Below are positions 34,543-44,043 of a DNA stretch of 64,000 bases, piece by piece. Source of the stretch: DASUNQ01 sp035536455 (GTDB lineage: Bacteria; Acidobacteriota; Thermoanaerobaculia; Multivoradales; UBA5704); the NCBI GenBank assembly GCA_035536455.1, contig DATLOC010000060.1, positions 55,619 through 119,618 of the forward strand, in the 5' to 3' direction. Under the pieces are notes generated by a model. The model saw nothing but the letters and a program-made list of their open reading frames with translations, made no database searches and had not been told where the DNA came from. Each line of letters begins with the position of its first letter. Positions within the stretch are counted from its first letter, which is position 1. Made by a program: the position numbers and the translations under genes.

Positions 34543-35831
34543 GGCGCGCCGCCGCGCCGGCCGCCGAGCTGGAAGTCCTCCACGGCCTCCCCGGGCACAT
34601 CGCCGTCGAGCGGCTGGACAACGGGCTGACCGTCTGCCTGCTCGAGAACCGGCAGGCGCCGCTCGTCACCACCGCCCTCTGGTACCGCGCCGGCACCCGC
34701 GACGAGGCGCCGGGGCGGGGAGGCACCGCCCACTTCCTCGAGCACATGATGTTCAAGGGCAGCCCGCGCTACGGCCCGGGCGAGATCGACCGCCGCACCC
34801 AGGCCCTGGGCGGCGCCAACAACGCCTTCACCAGCCACGACGCCACCGCCTACTACTTCAACTTCGCCGCCGACCGCTGGGGCGAGGCGCTGGCGATCGA
34901 GGCCGACCGCATGGCCGCCCTGCTGCTCGACCCCGACGAGGTGGCGAGCGAGCGGCAGGTGATCCTCGAAGAGATCGCCATGTACGACAGCGAGCCCTGG
35001 GACGCGCTGGAGATGGCGGTGCAACCGCGGCTCTTCGGCGGCCACCCCTACGGCCGCCCGGTGCTGGGGACGGCCGACGAGCTGGGCGCGATCGGCCGCG
35101 AGGAGCTGGCGGCCTTCCACGCCCGCTACTACCGGCCCGACAACGCCGTGCTGGTGGTGGCCGGCGACCTCGGCCCGGACGCGTTGGGCACGGTCGAGCG
35201 CGCCCTCGGCGGCCTCCCCGCCGGCGGCCACGGCCGCACGCCGGCGACCGAGCCCGCCTACCCGGCGGCGCTCGACCGGCTGGAGCGGCGGAAGGGCGAG
35301 GTGCCGCGCCTCCTCGTCTCGCTGCCCGCGCCGCCCGGCGGCCACCCCGACCACGCGCCGCTCCGCCTCCTCGTCTCCCTCCTCGGCTCCGGCCGCACCA
35401 GCCGCCTCCAGCGCGCGCTGGTCGACGAAGGGCAGCTCTGCGTCTGGGTCTCGGCCGACCTGTCGGAGAACCAGGGGCCGGGGCAGGTCACCCTGGGCGC
35501 CGAGGTCGTGCCCGGCGCCGAGCCAGCGGTGGTGGAGGCCGAGCTGCTGCGCCAGCTCGCCCTCCTCGCCGGCGAGCCGCCCGGCGCCGAGGAGCTGGCG
35601 CGAGCCAAGCAGGTGGCGCTCGCCGACTGGGTCTTCGGCCACGAGCGGGTGCACCAGCAAGCACTGGCCGCCGGCTTCGCGCTCGCCCTCTTCGACCTCG
35701 AGCACCTCGAGCGCGAGCTGGAGCGGCTGAACGCGGTCGGCCCCGAGCGGCTCCTCGACGTCGCCGACCGCTACCTCCGCCCCGAGCGCGGCGGCGTCCT
35801 CGGCTGGTCGCTCCCGAGGTCGGCGGCGTGA
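34539..35831 (+). CDS. M16 zinc peptidase, catalytic subunit
   Basis: 430 residues. The inverted zinc motif HxxEH is present (HFLEHMMFKG; His65, Glu68, His69) with the distal Glu in VILEEIAMYD about 76 residues later. There is no signal peptide, so it acts in the cytoplasm or the region lacks its leader. It is coupled by GTGA to a second M16 gene without HxxEH; such pairs form heterodimers that degrade peptides, as in processing-peptidase-type enzymes. Confidence 0.9.
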
Positions 35832-37138
35832 GCGGCGGCCGGGCGAGGGACGAGCGGGCGGCGGCCGGAGTCGTCGCCGCCGAGACGGAGCGGGCGCCCG
35901 CCCCCGCGCGCCACGCCGCCGAGCGGCTGGGCCTGCGGGTGAAGCGCGTCGAGGGGGCGCCGGTCGTGGCGGTGCGGGTCTGGGTGCGGTCGGGGGCGCG
36001 TGTCGAGACGGTCCCCGGCCAGGCGCTGATCACCGGCCGGATGCTCGCCGAGGGCACCCGCCGGCGCGACTGGCGGCGGATCGCCGACGAGGCCGAGGCG
36101 CGCGGCATGATCGTGGCGAGCTTCGGCGGCTTCGAGCTGCACGGGGTGGCGATCGACGCCCTGGCGCAGGATTGGGAGCTGGCCCTGGAGTGGGCGGCGG
36201 AGCTGCTGCTCGAGCCCTCGTTCCCCGAGGACCGCACCGTCTGGCTGGCGCGGCAGGCGGCGGCCGAGCTGGAGAGCCTGGCCGACCAGCCGGAGGTCAG
36301 GACCGCCTGGGGTTTCAACGAGCAGCTCTACGCTCCGCACCCGCGCAGCCGCCCGGTGCAGGGGGACGCCGCGAGCCTCCTCGCGCTCACCCCCGCCGAC
36401 CTCTCGGTCTTCCACCGCCACGCCCTGGGTGGGCGCGTGGTGCTGACCGTCGCCGGGCGGCTGGACTGCGACGCCGTCGAGCGGCGGGCGCGCGAGCTCT
36501 TCGCCGACCTGCCCGCCGCCTCCCCGCCCTGGCCGGAGCCGCCGCCGCCGGACGGCCGCGCCGCTCCGCGCCGGGTGGTGGAGGTCGAGGCGGAGGAGCA
36601 GGCGCACCTCTACATGGGTCACCTGACCGTGCCACGCCGGCACCCGGACTACGCAGCGCTGGAGCTGCTGGCCGTGGTGCTCGGCTCGGGCTCCGGGCTC
36701 ACCGGCCGCATCCCAACACGCATCCGCGAGCGCGAAGGGCTGGCCTATAGCGCCCACGCCCAGGTCGTCGCCGGCGCCGGCCTCGACCCGGGACGGCTGG
36801 TGGCCTACGTCGGCACCGCGCCGGCCCACGCCGCCCAGGCCGAACAGGGGGTCGCCGAGGAGCTACGCCGGCTGGTCGACAACGGGATCGAGGAGAGCGA
36901 GCTCGAGGAGGCGCGGGCCTACCTGCTCGGACGCGAGCCCTTCCGCCGCGAGACCGCGCGGCAGTGGGCCGACCTGATGACCGAGGCCGAGCACTACGGG
37001 CTGCCGCTGGAGGACGCCGCGTGGCGGGCCGCGCGCTTCGCGGAGCTGGACCGCCCGGCGGTCGAGGCGGCCGCGCGCCGCCACCTGCGCCCGGACGAGC
37101 TGAAAGTGACCCTGGGACTGCCGGAAGGAGACGCGTGA
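35828..37138 (+). CDS. M16 peptidase, non-catalytic partner subunit
   Basis: 436 residues from GTG 35828. Same fold as the preceding subunit but with no HxxEH motif; the place of the zinc site reads GQALITGRMLAEGTRRRD. The substrate-binding Arg/Tyr pair typical of the C-terminal domain is kept (TRIREREGLAYSAHA). In this family one subunit supplies zinc and the other the RY pair, so the two genes make one enzyme. TGATG overlap with the next gene. Confidence 0.85.
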   Translation: MSGGRARDERAAAGVVAAETERAPAPARHAAERLGLRVKRVEGAPVVAVRVWVRSGARVETVPGQALITGRMLAEGTRRRDWRRIADEAEARGMIVASFGGFELHGVAIDALAQDWELALEWAAELLLEPSFPEDRTVWLARQAAAELESLADQPEVRTAWGFNEQLYAPHPRSRPVQGDAASLLALTPADLSVFHRHALGGRVVLTVAGRLDCDAVERRARELFADLPAASPPWPEPPPPDGRAAPRRVVEVEAEEQAHLYMGHLTVPRRHPDYAALELLAVVLGSGSGLTGRIPTRIREREGLAYSAHAQVVAGAGLDPGRLVAYVGTAPAHAAQAEQGVAEELRRLVDNGIEESELEEARAYLLGREPFRRETARQWADLMTEAEHYGLPLEDAAWRAARFAELDRPAVEAAARRHLRPDELKVTLGLPEGDA

Positions 37139-37647
37139 TGACGACGACGGGCCGCCGCGCCGCGGCGCTGTTCCTGCTGCTGGCGGCAGCCGTCCTGCCG
37201 GCCGGCGCCGCGGAGCCGCACACCCTGGCCGACCTCCAGTGGCTGGCCGGGCGTTGGGCCACCACCGTGGACGGCATGCCGGGCGAAGAGATCTGGCACG
37301 CGCCGCTCGGCGAGACGATGACCGGCACCTTCGCCCTGGTGCGCGAGGGGCAGCCGGTCTTCTACGAGATGATGGCGATCGAAGTGGACCGCAAGGGCCC
37401 GGTGCTGCTGCTCCGGCAGTTCAATGCGGGCCTCGCCGACGCGCGGCCGGACGTCCTCCGCTTCCCACTCGTCCGTCTCGAAGTCAGCGACGAGGTCCGC
37501 GAGGCGGCCTTCGAGGGCCCGGACGGCGAAGGCTCCGCCCGCCTCACCTACCGGCGCAAGAAGGACGAGCTGACGGTCGTCCTCGACAAGACGAAGGGCG
37601 GCAAGACCGAGAGCCGCACCTTCGAGTTCCGGCTGCAGCGGGACTAG
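37138..37647 (+). CDS. Secreted DUF6265 protein
   Basis: 169 residues with a Sec signal (RAAALFLLLAAAVLPAGAAE). The mature part starts LADLQWLAGRWATTVDGMPG, then EEIWHAPLGETMTGTFAL, the hallmark of DUF6265: Trp-Leu-Ala-Gly-x-Trp, then Glu-Glu-x-Trp and a Met-x-Gly-Thr turn. The fold is predicted to be a lipocalin-like beta barrel. Function unknown. It ends 4 bases from the convergent methyltransferase gene. Confidence 0.8.
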   Translation: MTTTGRRAAALFLLLAAAVLPAGAAEPHTLADLQWLAGRWATTVDGMPGEEIWHAPLGETMTGTFALVREGQPVFYEMMAIEVDRKGPVLLLRQFNAGLADARPDVLRFPLVRLEVSDEVREAAFEGPDGEGSARLTYRRKKDELTVVLDKTKGGKTESRTFEFRLQRD

Positions 37648-37651
37648 CCGA

Positions 37652-38854
37652 CTAGCTCGCCGCGCCCGCTCCGGCTTTCCGCGCCTCCAGGAGGACGTTC
37701 GCGTAGGGCGTGCCCGCCGAGAGCGGGGCGGCTGGCGCGACCGCCAGCCCCTGCGCGGCGAGCAGGGCGCGCCACGCCTCGCCGGTGCGGTAGCGGAATT
37801 GCTGGCGCAGGTGGCCGCGCGCCAGGGCGCAGAGGCGCTCGGCGGCGCGAGTGGCGAGGAAGCGGGCGCCGCCGGCGGCGTCGGCCTCGCGTACGAGGAG
37901 CACCCCTCCCGGCTCGAGGCACGCCGCGGCGCGCGCCAGCAGGCGCTCCTGCGCGGCGGCGGGCAGGTAGTGGAGGACGTCGAGGAGCAGCACGGTGCGG
38001 GCGGGCGGCAGCGGCGCGGCCGTCAGGTCCGCCACCTCGATCGTCGCCGCGCCGGCGAGCGCCGCCGCGGCCGCCGCGGCGATGCGCGGCCGGCCCTCGA
38101 TCCCGTGCAGCGCTGTGTTCAAGGGCGGGCTCGGCCAGCCCGCCGGCAGCTCGCCGTGCGCCGCCGCCCGCGCCGCGACGACGAGCGCGAACAGGATCCC
38201 CCGGCCGCAGCCGAGGTCGAGCAGGCGTCCGCCATCCGGCAGGGCACCTCGCCGCAGGAGGTCGAGGTAGACGGGGTCGTGGCGCAGCTTCCCGCGCACG
38301 AACTCCCAGTGGAAGATCCCGGCCGCGAGGTAGGGCCGCGCCGCCGCCTCGATCAGCGCCTCGACCGCGGCCGGACGCCGGCGGCCGCGGAGCGTCAGCC
38401 AGGTCGCCGCGCCGAGCGCCGCGCCGAGCACCGTCCCCACCGCCAGGCTGCCCAGCGCCAAGTCGAGCCCGACGCCCGCCACGCCGCGCTCGGTGAGCCG
38501 CGCCGGCGCCAAGCCGGCGAGGCTGCCGCTGCGCAGGAGCCGGCCGACGCCGATCTCGGCCGCGATCAGGAAGGGCGCGGTGAACGGGTTGTTGAGCTGC
38601 GCCGCCAGGTAGGCCTTCATGCGGTTCAAGCCGAGGAGGCGTCCGGCGGCCAGGCAGAGGGCGAGGTGGAGGCCGTAGAGCGGCAGGCAGCCGATGAAGA
38701 CGCCGGCGGCGACCGCCCAGGCCTGGCGGGCCGGCGAGCCGCCCTCAGTGCGCAGGCGGTAGACGAGCTCGGCGAAGGCGCGGCCGGGGCGGTCCCGCCG
38801 CGGCGGCGGCTCGGCGGCGGCGGCCGGCGCCGCCGACCCCTCGGCCGCGCTCAC
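37652..38854 (-). CDS. DUF2062-methyltransferase fusion
   Basis: 400 residues from GTG 38854 (GTGA overlap with the upstream deacetylase gene). Residues 25-180 are DUF2062, a membrane domain (AWAVAAGVFIGCLPLYGLHL and NNPFTAPFLIAAEIGVGRLL). Residues 200-395 are a SAM-dependent methyltransferase with the motif I glycine loop LLDLGCGRGILFAL, acidic ADLTAAPLPPARTVLLLDVL and a typical C-terminal beta hairpin. DUF2062 genes and methyltransferases are both seen in aryl-polyene clusters; this fusion may methylate the pigment at the membrane. Last gene of the minus-strand ligase operon. Confidence 0.8.
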   Translation of the reverse strand: MSAAEGSAAPAAAAEPPPRRDRPGRAFAELVYRLRTEGGSPARQAWAVAAGVFIGCLPLYGLHLALCLAAGRLLGLNRMKAYLAAQLNNPFTAPFLIAAEIGVGRLLRSGSLAGLAPARLTERGVAGVGLDLALGSLAVGTVLGAALGAATWLTLRGRRRPAAVEALIEAAARPYLAAGIFHWEFVRGKLRHDPVYLDLLRRGALPDGGRLLDLGCGRGILFALVVAARAAAHGELPAGWPSPPLNTALHGIEGRPRIAAAAAAALAGAATIEVADLTAAPLPPARTVLLLDVLHYLPAAAQERLLARAAACLEPGGVLLVREADAAGGARFLATRAAERLCALARGHLRQQFRYRTGEAWRALLAAQGLAVAPAAPLSAGTPYANVLLEARKAGAGAAS

Positions 38855-39666
38855 GCCGCGGCGGCCTCGGACGGCGACGGCAGCGACACGGCGTGCAGGC
38901 CGCGCGCCGCGAGCGCGTCGAGCAGGCGCGGCAGCGCCTCTAGCACAACCGGGCGGCCGTTGCGGTCGCGGGCGCCGCCGCCGTCGTGGAGGAGGAGGAC
39001 GTCGCCGGCGGCGAGGCCGCGCACGAGGCGCTCCGCCACCTGCCGCGGGTCGCGCGCCACGGCATCGAAGCCGCGCCGGGTCCAGGTGGCGAGGGCGAGG
39101 CCCGAGCGGTGGAGGACGAGGTCGGTCCAGGGGGCGCGGAAACCGGCCGGCGGCCGGAAGAGGACCGGCGCCCGGCCGCAGGCGCCGCCGATGGCCTCCT
39201 GCGCGCCGGCGATTTCCCGCTCCATGACGCGCGGGCCGCGGAAGGCGAAGTGGGCGGGGTGGGTGTGGGTGTGGTTCTCGAGCCGATGCCCGGCCGCGGC
39301 GACCGCGGCGGCGACCTGCGGGTGCGCCTCCACCCGCCGGCCGACGCAGAAGAAGCTGGCGCGCGCGCCGCGCGCGGCGAGGAGGTCGAGGACGCGCGGC
39401 GTGACCTCCGGGTCCGGCCCGTCGTCGAAAGTGAGGGCCACCTCGCCCCGCGCCGCCGCAGCCTCCGGGAGCCGGGTGAGGTTCGGTCCGAGGAGACCGC
39501 TGCGCGGGCGCAGGCAGGCCTGGGCCACGGCGAGGTGGTCGGCGAGCGCGGCGCCGAGAAGCCAGGGCCAATAGTGCGGCGCTGTCATCAAAGCAACTGC
39601 CGCCGCGCCGTGCATTGCGAGCGACCCGGCAACCAGCGCCGGCGGTCTCCACCGCCCGTTCGTCAC
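38851..39666 (-). CDS. Polysaccharide deacetylase (NodB homology)
   Basis: 271 residues from GTG 39666, coupled by GTGA on both sides. Hydrophobic N-terminus (residues 8-55), then the NodB domain: VALTFDDGPDPEVTPRVLDL with catalytic Asp pair, zinc-binding HTHTHP after GHRLEN, and the arm FRPPAGFRAP. It removes acetyl groups from sugars (chitin-, xylan- or peptidoglycan-like). Placement inside the pigment operon suggests action on a glycosylated lipid or cell-envelope sugar rather than general wall remodelling. Confidence 0.88.
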   Translation of the reverse strand: MTNGRWRPPALVAGSLAMHGAAAVALMTAPHYWPWLLGAALADHLAVAQACLRPRSGLLGPNLTRLPEAAAARGEVALTFDDGPDPEVTPRVLDLLAARGARASFFCVGRRVEAHPQVAAAVAAAGHRLENHTHTHPAHFAFRGPRVMEREIAGAQEAIGGACGRAPVLFRPPAGFRAPWTDLVLHRSGLALATWTRRGFDAVARDPRQVAERLVRGLAAGDVLLLHDGGGARDRNGRPVVLEALPRLLDALAARGLHAVSLPSPSEAAAA

Positions 39667-41207
39667 CGCAACGCCCCCTCGGGAGCCAGCAGGGCCGCTC
39701 GGTCCAGCTTGCCGCGTTCGGTGCGCGGCAGCGCGGGCACCAGCACCAGGCTGCGCGGCACCTTGTGCGGCGCCAGGTGGGCGCGGCACCAGGCGAGGAC
39801 CTCCTCGGCGGCGAGGCCGGCGCGGCAGGCGACGACGGCGCGCAGCACCGGCTCGGCGCCGGCGAGCGGCAGGCCGACGACCGCCACTTCGTCGACCCCC
39901 GCCAAGAGCGCCAGCACGCCTTCGACCTCGCGCGGGTCCACCTTCTTGCCCTTGATGTTGATCAGGTCGTCCACCCGGCCGAGGAGCCGCAGCTCGCCGC
40001 CGTCCCAGGCGGCGAGGTCGCCGGTGGTGAAGCGGCCGCCGCCGAGGCGCGGGTCCGGCTCCGGCAGGTAGCCCGCCGCCACCGCCGCCGACTCCACCCG
40101 CACGACGCCGCGGCCGGCCGCGCCGCCGTTCTCGTCGAGCGGCGCCAGCTCCACCCGCACGCCGTCCACCGGCGCGCCCACCGTGCCGCGCTCGCCGGCG
40201 CCGCCCTCGCGGTCGTAGCAGATGCCGCCGCACTCGCTGGCGCCGTAGAAGACGTGGACTGGCAGACCGAAGGTGGCGCGGAAGCGGGCGGCGGTGGCCG
40301 GCGGCAGCGGCGCGCCGGCGCTGACGACCAGGCGCAGGCTGCGCGGCCAGGCGGGCGGCTGCGACACCGCGAGGAGGGCGCTCAGGTAGGCCGGGACGGT
40401 GGGGAAGACGGTCGCCCCGGCCGCCGCGGCGGCGGCGAAGGGGCCGAACGGGTCGCCGGCGTCGGCGAGCACCAGCGGCGTGCCGCGCATCAGGGCTGGC
40501 AGCGCCAGGCTGGAGAGGCCGTAGGAGTGCGACAGCGGGATGGCGGCGAGGAGGCGGTCGTCGGGGCCGATCCCCATCGTCGCGGCGAGAGCCGCGTCGT
40601 CGGCGACCAGCGCCGCGGCGGGCGTGGCGATGCCGCGCGGGGCCCCGGTCGAGCCGGAGGTGAGCTTGACGACGGCGATCCCCGGCAGCTCGGCCGGCGC
40701 CGGCGCGGGGTCGGCGACCTCGGCCAGCGTCCAGTCGTCGGCGCCCGCCGGCCAGCCGGTGCGGCAGTCGAGGAGCGCCCGCGCCCCGAGCGCGCGCGCC
40801 GTGCGCTGCCGCTCGGCCGCGGGGGTCTGGGGATCGAAGAGGAGTGCCGCGAGCCCCGCCCGCCGCAGCGCCAGGAGCGAGGCGAGGAAGCCGGGGCCGT
40901 TGGCGGCCGCGAGGCCGACGAGCGCGCCCTCCGGCAGCGCCGCCGCGCGCTCGGTGAGGCGTGCCCCGGCCGCCCGCGCCAGGGCGTCCACCTCGCCCGC
41001 GGTCGCGGTGCGCCGCGGCGAGAGCACGAGCGGCCGGGAGGGGTCGCGCGCCATCCGCGCGAACGCGGCGAGGATCGGGTCCTGCGAGGGGGAGCTCTTC
41101 GGCTTCAGGGCCGCGGCATCGTAGCACTCGCTCTGCGGCGCGGGCCGGCGCTCGGCGCTTGCCCGGCCCGCGCGGGAACGGCTAGGATGGCGGCTCCGGC
41201 GCACCAC
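39663..41207 (-). CDS. Acyl/aryl-AMP ligase of aryl-polyene cluster
   Basis: Up to 514 residues; start uncertain. The family N-terminus (DPILAAFARMARDPSRPLVL) begins 5' of the first in-frame ATG (41054), so GTG 41207 or 41204 is more likely. ANL motifs: P-loop LTSGSTGAPRG, YGASECGGICYD, GRVDDLINIKGKKVDPREVE and the C-terminal catalytic Lys in RTERGKLDR. It would activate an aryl or fatty acid and load it on the ACP encoded across the divergent promoter gap. In aryl-polyene systems the starter is an aryl acid such as 4-hydroxybenzoate. Confidence 0.85.
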   Translation of the reverse strand: MVRRSRHPSRSRAGRASAERRPAPQSECYDAAALKPKSSPSQDPILAAFARMARDPSRPLVLSPRRTATAGEVDALARAAGARLTERAAALPEGALVGLAAANGPGFLASLLALRRAGLAALLFDPQTPAAERQRTARALGARALLDCRTGWPAGADDWTLAEVADPAPAPAELPGIAVVKLTSGSTGAPRGIATPAAALVADDAALAATMGIGPDDRLLAAIPLSHSYGLSSLALPALMRGTPLVLADAGDPFGPFAAAAAAGATVFPTVPAYLSALLAVSQPPAWPRSLRLVVSAGAPLPPATAARFRATFGLPVHVFYGASECGGICYDREGGAGERGTVGAPVDGVRVELAPLDENGGAAGRGVVRVESAAVAAGYLPEPDPRLGGGRFTTGDLAAWDGGELRLLGRVDDLINIKGKKVDPREVEGVLALLAGVDEVAVVGLPLAGAEPVLRAVVACRAGLAAEEVLAWCRAHLAPHKVPRSLVLVPALPRTERGKLDRAALLAPEGALR

Positions 41208-41288
41208 CGAGGTCGGGCAGTCCAGCGGAGCGGCGGCCCCGCGCGCCCGCGGGGCGGAGGGTGCGCGCGGTCCTTTGGAGTCGATGCC

Positions 41289-41564
41289 ATGTCGCCAGCC
41301 GCAGCCATCCAGTCCCGCGTCAAGCGCCTCATCGTCGAGAGCCTCAACCTGGACGGGATGACCCCCGAGATGATCGACGAGCACGCCCCGCTCTTCGGCG
41401 ACGGGCTGGGGCTCGATTCAGTGGACGCCCTCGAGCTGGTCGTGGCGCTGGAGCGGGAGTTCGGGATCAAGATCAAGAGCCAGGAGCTGGGCCAGGAGGT
41501 CTTCTCCTCGGTCACCAGCTTGTCGCGCTTCATCGCCGGTCGCACCGCTCCGACCTCGAACTAG
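41289..41564 (+). CDS. Acyl carrier protein
   Basis: 91 residues with the phosphopantetheine site GLGLDSVDALEL (Ser44), acidic helices and the EREFGIKI helix III of ACPs. GGAG lies about 11 bases upstream of ATG 41289. First gene of the plus-strand biosynthetic operon, 81 bases from the divergent ligase; its chain partners are the KS/CLF pair directly behind it. Confidence 0.93.
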   Translation: MSPAAAIQSRVKRLIVESLNLDGMTPEMIDEHAPLFGDGLGLDSVDALELVVALEREFGIKIKSQELGQEVFSSVTSLSRFIAGRTAPTSN

Positions 41565-41579
41565 CCGCCGGGAGCCCGC

Positions 41580-42806
41580 TTGGACGATCGCTTCGCGGAC
41601 GCGCCCCCCCGGCGCGTCGTCGTCACCGGCCTCGGCGCGGTCTCCGGCTACGGCTGGGGGGTGGAGGCTCTCTGGCGCGGCCTGCGCTCCGGCGAGACCC
41701 GCCTCGGACCCTTCGACGTCTTCGACCACAGCCGCCACCGCACCCACCTCGCCGCGCAGGTGCCGCCGCCCCCTGTCGCGGCCGCGAACGGCAGCCGCGA
41801 GAGCGTCGCCGACCGCTTCGCCCTCGCCGCCGCCCTCGAGGCGGTGGCCCAGGCGGGGCTCGCACCGCCATTCGACGCGCTCGACGCCGGCCTCTGGTTC
41901 GGCAGCTCGACCGGCGGCATGCTGGAGACCGAGCGCTTCTTCGCCCGCTTCCTCGCCGAGCGCCGCGCCGCGGCGATCGGGGTCCTGACGTCGCAGGAGG
42001 TCAACGGACCCGGCGACGCCGTGGCCCGCCGGCTCGGCGTCACCGGCCCGGTGCAGACCATCTCCTCGGCCTGCGCCTCGGCGGCGCTCGCCATTGCGGC
42101 CGCTTTCGACGCGGTGCGCGCCGGCGAGGTCGAGCTGGCGCTGGCCGGCGGCTCCGACTCCCTCTGCCAGCTCACCTACGCCGGCTTCAACTCGCTGCGC
42201 GCCGTCGACGAAGGCCCCTGCCGGCCCTTCCGGGCCGGGCGCGAGGGGATGTCGCTCGGCGAGGGGGCGGCGGTGCTGGTGCTCGAGTCGCTCGCCGCGG
42301 CGCTCGGGCGCGGCGCCGTGCCGCTCGCCGAGGTGCGCGGCGCCGGCGCCTCCTGCGACGCCCACCACATGACCGCCCCGGAGCCGGAGGGGAGCGGCGC
42401 CGCCGCGGCGCTCGCCGCCGCCCTCGCCGACGCCGGCCTGCCGCCGGAGCGGATCGACTTCGTCAACGCCCACGGCACCGGCACGCCGCACAACGACGTC
42501 GCCGAGTACCGCGCCCTGCGGCGGGTCTTCGGCGAGCGCGCGGCGCGCTTGCCGCTCGCCGCCACCAAGGGGCTCCTCGGGCACCTGTTGGGGACCGCCG
42601 GCGCCATCGAGGCGGTGGCGACCGTCCTCTGCCTGGCGCGCGGCGAGGTCCACCCGGTGCCGCTCGACGGCGCGCTCGACCCCGAGCTGCCGGTGGACCT
42701 GGTGACCGGCGAGCCGCGGCGGCTCGCCGCCGAGGCGGCGGTCTCGACCAACCTCGCCTTCGGCGGCTCGAACGCGGCGCTGGTCTTCGCGAGCTGGACG
42801 GGCTGA
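41580..42806 (+). CDS. Beta-ketoacyl-ACP synthase (catalytic)
   Basis: 408 residues from TTG 41580. The thiolase-fold triad is intact: Cys165 in TISSACASAAL, His298 in NAHGTGTPHND and His335 in KGLLGHLLGTAGA. Type FabF/KS-alpha. It condenses malonyl units onto the ACP-bound starter. It is coupled to a ketosynthase lacking these residues (next gene), the KS/CLF pairing of type II polyketide systems. Confidence 0.92.
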   Translation: MDDRFADAPPRRVVVTGLGAVSGYGWGVEALWRGLRSGETRLGPFDVFDHSRHRTHLAAQVPPPPVAAANGSRESVADRFALAAALEAVAQAGLAPPFDALDAGLWFGSSTGGMLETERFFARFLAERRAAAIGVLTSQEVNGPGDAVARRLGVTGPVQTISSACASAALAIAAAFDAVRAGEVELALAGGSDSLCQLTYAGFNSLRAVDEGPCRPFRAGREGMSLGEGAAVLVLESLAAALGRGAVPLAEVRGAGASCDAHHMTAPEPEGSGAAAALAAALADAGLPPERIDFVNAHGTGTPHNDVAEYRALRRVFGERAARLPLAATKGLLGHLLGTAGAIEAVATVLCLARGEVHPVPLDGALDPELPVDLVTGEPRRLAAEAAVSTNLAFGGSNAALVFASWTG

Positions 42807-44029
42807 TGGCGCCGGGCGGCGGAGTCGTCGTCACCGGGCTAGGCACCGTCGGGGCCTGCGGCGCCGGCGGCGCGGGCCTCGCCGCGGCGCTTGCCGCCGG
42901 CGTGCCGCCCCTGTCCGAGGTCGATCGCGCCGCCGGTTACCACCGGCCGGGGAGCGCCCGCCTTGCCTGCCTGGCGCGCGGCGTGGCGCTCACGCCCTGG
43001 CTCGCGCCGGCCGAGGCGCGGCGGATGAGCCCGCCCTCCAAGCTCGCGGTGGCGGCGGCGCGGATGGCGCTCGCCGAAGCGGGCGCGGCGAACACAGACG
43101 ACGATGGCGCGACCGCCGTCGTCCTCGCCACCACCTTCGGCCCCTCCTCCTACACCGAGGGCATGCTCAAGCAGCTCTTCCTCGACAGCCCCGAGAGCGT
43201 CTCGCCCTTCCTCTTCACCGAGTCGGTGGCCAACGCCGCGGCGGCGCAGGTGGGGATCGCCTGCCGCGCGCGGGGCCCCAACGTCACCATCGCGCAGCGC
43301 GAGGCCGGGGCGCTCCTCGCCGTCGGCCGCGGCGCCGCCGAGGTCGCCGCGGGCCGGGTGCGCCGGGCGTTGGTCGGCGTTGTCGAGGAGATGACGCCGC
43401 TGCTCCACGCCGTGCTCGACCGCTTTGGCGCGCTGGCGCGCGCCAACGGCGACGGCGAGGAGCGGGCCCGCCCGCTCGACCGGCGGCGCAACGGCTACCT
43501 CGCCGCCGAGGGCGCGACGGTGTTGGTGCTGGAGCGGGAGGAGGATGCGGCGCGGCGCGGCGCCCGGCCGCTCGCCAAGGTCGCCGGCTGGGGGAGCGCC
43601 TTCGACCCCAGCGCGCCGCCGCACGGCTGGGGCGAGGGGGAGGCGGGGCTCGCGCGCTCTCTCGGACGGTTCCTCGCGCGCGCCGGCGTTGCCGTCTCCG
43701 AGATCGAGCGGATCGTCTCCGGCGCCTCGGGGGCGCGCGGCGCCGACCGCCTGGAAGCGCGCACCCTCCGCGCCGCCTGGGGCGAGGCGCCGCTACCGCC
43801 GCTGGTGGCGCCCAAGGCGGTGACCGGCGAGCACGGCGGCGGCTTCCTCGCCGCGGCGGTGCTGGCGGCGGCCGGCGCGCCGATGGCGGCGCCGGCCGGC
43901 TTCGCGCCCGACCCCGCGCTCGGCGTCTCGCCGGCCAACGGTGCGCCGCTCCCGGCGCCCGGCCTCACCCTGGTCACCAGCCTCGCCGCCGGCGGCGCCA
44001 CCGCCTGGCTGTTGCTCGCCTCCAAGTAG
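42806..44029 (+). CDS. Ketosynthase-like chain-length factor
   Basis: 407 residues, TGATG overlap. FabF fold, but the active-site Cys stretch reads NVTIAQREAGALL (no Cys) and the first His motif reads VSGASGARGADRLEA, so it cannot condense. The PKAVTGEHGGG region keeps the second His. This is how chain-length factors look: they bind the catalytic KS and set the product length. In aryl-polyene clusters the analogous KS:CLF complex makes the polyene. Confidence 0.85.
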   Translation: MAPGGGVVVTGLGTVGACGAGGAGLAAALAAGVPPLSEVDRAAGYHRPGSARLACLARGVALTPWLAPAEARRMSPPSKLAVAAARMALAEAGAANTDDDGATAVVLATTFGPSSYTEGMLKQLFLDSPESVSPFLFTESVANAAAAQVGIACRARGPNVTIAQREAGALLAVGRGAAEVAAGRVRRALVGVVEEMTPLLHAVLDRFGALARANGDGEERARPLDRRRNGYLAAEGATVLVLEREEDAARRGARPLAKVAGWGSAFDPSAPPHGWGEGEAGLARSLGRFLARAGVAVSEIERIVSGASGARGADRLEARTLRAAWGEAPLPPLVAPKAVTGEHGGGFLAAAVLAAAGAPMAAPAGFAPDPALGVSPANGAPLPAPGLTLVTSLAAGGATAWLLLASK

Positions 44030-44043
44030 ACTCCGCCCTAGCC

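Noticed and set aside
39663..41384. AMP ligase starting at 41384
   Set aside because: The extra N-terminus would overlap the ACP gene and its upstream region and has no family likeness.
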